Assembly: GCA_002395775.1 (NCBI GenBank)
Contig: DGUV01000005.1
Coordinates: forward strand, 1 to 7,768
Length of the DNA: 7,768 nucleotides
Direction: 5' to 3'
Source of the DNA: Prevotellaceae bacterium UBA4301
Lineage (GTDB): Bacteria; Bacteroidota; Bacteroidia; Bacteroidales; Bacteroidaceae
The notes beneath the pieces were generated by a model that did no database searches, was not told the DNA's origin, and saw nothing but the letters and a program-made list of their open reading frames with translations. This document shows, in pieces, positions 5,944-7,768 of this stretch; the first letter of the stretch is position 1, and each line of letters opens with the position of its first letter. A program made the position numbers and the translations under genes.

Positions 5944-7353
5944 CTATTCTGCTCCTCCGCCAAGGGCCTGATAGAGGTCGATGGTGTTGGAGATGACATC
6001 AAACTTGTTGCTAATTTCACTCAGTTGAGCATTGAGAAGACTGCTTTGAGCAGTGAGCACGTTGAGATAGTTGACCTGATTGCTATGCTTCATCAGTGCC
6101 TCAGTAGCCTCTACTGCATCGCTAAGGCTACGTACTTGGTTGGCAATGAGTTCTTCCTTCTCGCGTGCATCGTTGATGGCATCCATGGCTCTGCACACTT
6201 CGAGACCAGCATCGAGTACCTTTTGCTGGAAGCCTATCTTTGCGACCTCCATTTCAGCCTGCGCATTGCGGTGGGCAGCACGCAGTTTGCCTTGGGCAAA
6301 GAGAGGCTGTGTGAGCGAACCAACGAGGGCTGCAATGATGCCACCGGGGTTGACAACCATGGAACCAAGGCTGTTGGTGTACTGTCCGTTGGCCGAGATG
6401 TTGAGGGCGGGATAGAATGCTGCACGAGCCTGATTGGTGGCGTAGAAGGCTGAGGCGAGTGCCAGTTCTGCCTGACGCACATCGGGACGGCGCGAGAGTA
6501 TGGATACGGGCACGCCCGTGACGCAAAGCTCTGGCACTTGGAAAGAGTCCATTGAACTGCGGCTAATGGGGTGGGGTGTCTCGCCCATAAGGTTGCAGAG
6601 GGCTTCCTCTACGTTTTCGATGCTGGCTTCAATATCTACCAGGTTAGCCAGGATGGCCCAATAGTTGGCTTCAGTGCTTGCCACAGCGGCTTTGTTGCTT
6701 TGTCCTGCCTGCATGAGCAATTGGGTGACTTCGAGGTTTTTCTTCCATGTCTCGCTCGTGGTGCGTGCCACGCTGAGCTGCTCGTCGAGCATGCACAGGG
6801 TGTAGTACATTGATGCCACATTGGCTATGAGGGATGTCTGTACGGCCTGGCGCACGGTCTGCATGTTCTCAACGGCCACTTCGCTGCCTTTCTTGGCGTT
6901 GCGCAGCTGGCCAAAACAGTCGGCCTGCCACTGAGCTGCCACGGGGATGGCATAGGTCTTGGTGGCTCCGTTACCCATGATGCCTTTGTATTCGGCGCGG
7001 TTGCTGGGGTCCCACATGCCCGAGATGGTGCCTTGCGGAGAGAGGGCCACGGAAGGCAGGAAAGCGAGCTTGGCTGCACGCAGGTTGTTCTGGGCTTCTT
7101 GTATGCGGAGGTCGGCCTGACGCATGTTGGCATTCTGGGCCAAAGTGGTCTCGATGAGGTGCTGCAACTGGGGGTCGGTGAAGACCTGTCGCCACGATAG
7201 GTCACCCAATCCCAGCGAGTCGCCAGTCTGATTGTCGCCGTAGATGCCTTGTGTGGAGATGTCGGCAGGGCGCTCATAGTTCTTGTAGAGGCCGCATCCT
7301 GTCAATAAGACTAAAAAGGAAAAATTAACTATTAAAAATGATATTCTTTTCAT
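5944..7353 (-). CDS. Outer-membrane efflux channel lipoprotein, OprM/NodT family (TolC-like)
   Basis: A 469-residue outer-membrane channel that would complete a tripartite RND pump. The start at 7353 gives a lipoprotein signal, MKRISFLIVNFSFLVLLTGC, with lipobox LTGC and acylated Cys20. The frame extends upstream to 7425, but that would overlap the pump gene and bury the signal. Two outer membrane efflux repeats follow: the first with LSWRQVFTDPQLQHLI (52-67) and LRAAKLAFLPSVAL (91-104), the second with the marker VSILSRRPDVRQAEL (283-297) and ARAAFYPALNIS (309-320). The tail NYLNVLTAQSSLLNAQL (428-444) and YQALGGG (461-467) is typical. Length matches OprM/NodT (about 450-480). It is 25 bp after the pump gene and followed by a terminator, so it is last in the operon. 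Substrates cannot be deduced. Confidence 0.94.
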   Translation of the reverse strand: MKRISFLIVNFSFLVLLTGCGLYKNYERPADISTQGIYGDNQTGDSLGLGDLSWRQVFTDPQLQHLIETTLAQNANMRQADLRIQEAQNNLRAAKLAFLPSVALSPQGTISGMWDPSNRAEYKGIMGNGATKTYAIPVAAQWQADCFGQLRNAKKGSEVAVENMQTVRQAVQTSLIANVASMYYTLCMLDEQLSVARTTSETWKKNLEVTQLLMQAGQSNKAAVASTEANYWAILANLVDIEASIENVEEALCNLMGETPHPISRSSMDSFQVPELCVTGVPVSILSRRPDVRQAELALASAFYATNQARAAFYPALNISANGQYTNSLGSMVVNPGGIIAALVGSLTQPLFAQGKLRAAHRNAQAEMEVAKIGFQQKVLDAGLEVCRAMDAINDAREKEELIANQVRSLSDAVEATEALMKHSNQVNYLNVLTAQSSLLNAQLSEISNKFDVISNTIDLYQALGGGAE

Positions 7354-7378
7354 AAGTCGGTCTTTTACTCCTCTAATA

Positions 7379-7768
7379 CTACTTTTCTTCATTGAATGCA
7401 CTCTTTTCGGCCATACTGCGCTCACGCTCCTTCAGGAACTGCTGGTCGGCTTCCTCCTTCATGGCAGGGCGAATCTTTTCCTGCAGGTATTCGAAGAAGA
7501 TGAAGAACACGGGCACGGTAAAGAGAATGGCAAAGGTGCCGACAATCATACCTCCCACGACGCCTACGCCGATGGTGCGGTTCCCGTTTGCTCCGGCGCC
7601 TGTAGCCATGAGCAAGGGCAGCATGCCCAGCACGCAGGTAAGTACGGTCATGAGGATGGGACGCAGACGGGCCTCGGCTGCTGCATAAGCAGCTTCTACA
7701 ATGCCCATGCCCTTGCGACGGCGCTCCAGTGCAAACTCAGTAATCAGGATGGCCGTCTTGGCCAGCAG
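7379..7768 (-). CDS. RND efflux pump inner-membrane transporter, HAE1/AcrB type (partial, C-terminal 129 residues)
   Basis: The frame is open to the right edge; the true start lies outside the window. The visible end holds the conserved AcrB C-terminal region: LLAKTAILITEFALERRRKG (the usual KNAILIVEFA segment), EARLRPILMTVLTCVLGMLPLL, the GAGANGNRTIGVGVVGGMI turn, and a final hydrophobic helix ending TVPVFFIFFEYL. A charged cytoplasmic tail of about 35 residues follows, rich in Lys and Glu. These are the last transmembrane helices of a proton-driven trimeric drug exporter. An internal Met (at 7708) is not the start because the conserved motif continues upstream of it. It is followed by its outer-membrane channel gene after 25 bp. 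A periplasmic adaptor gene is expected further right. Confidence 0.95.
   Translation of the reverse strand: MLAKTAILITEFALERRRKGMGIVEAAYAAAEARLRPILMTVLTCVLGMLPLLMATGAGANGNRTIGVGVVGGMIVGTFAILFTVPVFFIFFEYLQEKIRPAMKEEADQQFLKERERSMAEKSAFNEEK

Noticed and set aside
7354..7425. N-terminal extension of the outer-membrane channel by 24 residues
   Set aside because: It would overlap the pump gene and put a charged stretch before a clear lipoprotein signal that starts at 7353.

Overview
The window looks like a piece of a Bacteroidetes chromosome, most likely Bacteroidales and Prevotella-like. The reasons are promoters of the TTTG / TAnnTTTG type, mostly absent Shine-Dalgarno sequences, a DnaA and an MCE protein of the Bacteroidetes style, and a ribonucleotide reductase C-terminal domain of the kind I associate with that phylum. 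Seven of the eight genes read on the minus strand; only a nitroreductase reads on plus. No tRNA, rRNA, CRISPR array, insertion sequence or origin was found. This is compact core-genome DNA rather than a genomic island.

Left part (1-1837, minus): a three-gene run. It starts with a free-standing copy of the C-terminal domain of class II ribonucleotide reductase, overlaps folB (dihydroneopterin aldolase, TTG start inside a TTGA overlap), and continues into a biotin-dependent carboxyltransferase (OadA/PycB type) that runs off the left edge. Centre-left (1838-2650): a 66-bp divergent promoter region, then a plus-strand NfsA-like nitroreductase that ends 20 bp from the convergent dnaA.

Centre (2671-5702, minus): a tightly coupled run of N-acetylmuramoyl-L-alanine amidase, an MlaD/MCE lipid-transport protein and the replication initiator dnaA. 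The junctions are ATGA (4-bp overlap) and TAG-ATG (no gap), so translation of dnaA is probably tied to two envelope genes. A good promoter (5723-5753) fixes the amidase start at 5702. Next to it (5766-5884) is a non-coding stretch with repeated GTTCG/CGAAC elements that looks regulatory.

Right part (5885-7768, minus): the end of a tripartite RND efflux operon. It contains the C-terminus of an HAE1/AcrB-type pump that enters from the right edge, then an OprM/NodT-type outer-membrane lipoprotein channel, closed by a clear hairpin terminator. The periplasmic adaptor is presumably to the right of the window.

No wholly new system is evident. The points most worth a second look are the amidase-MCE-dnaA coupling, the orphan reductase domain, and the operator-like element upstream of the dnaA operon.
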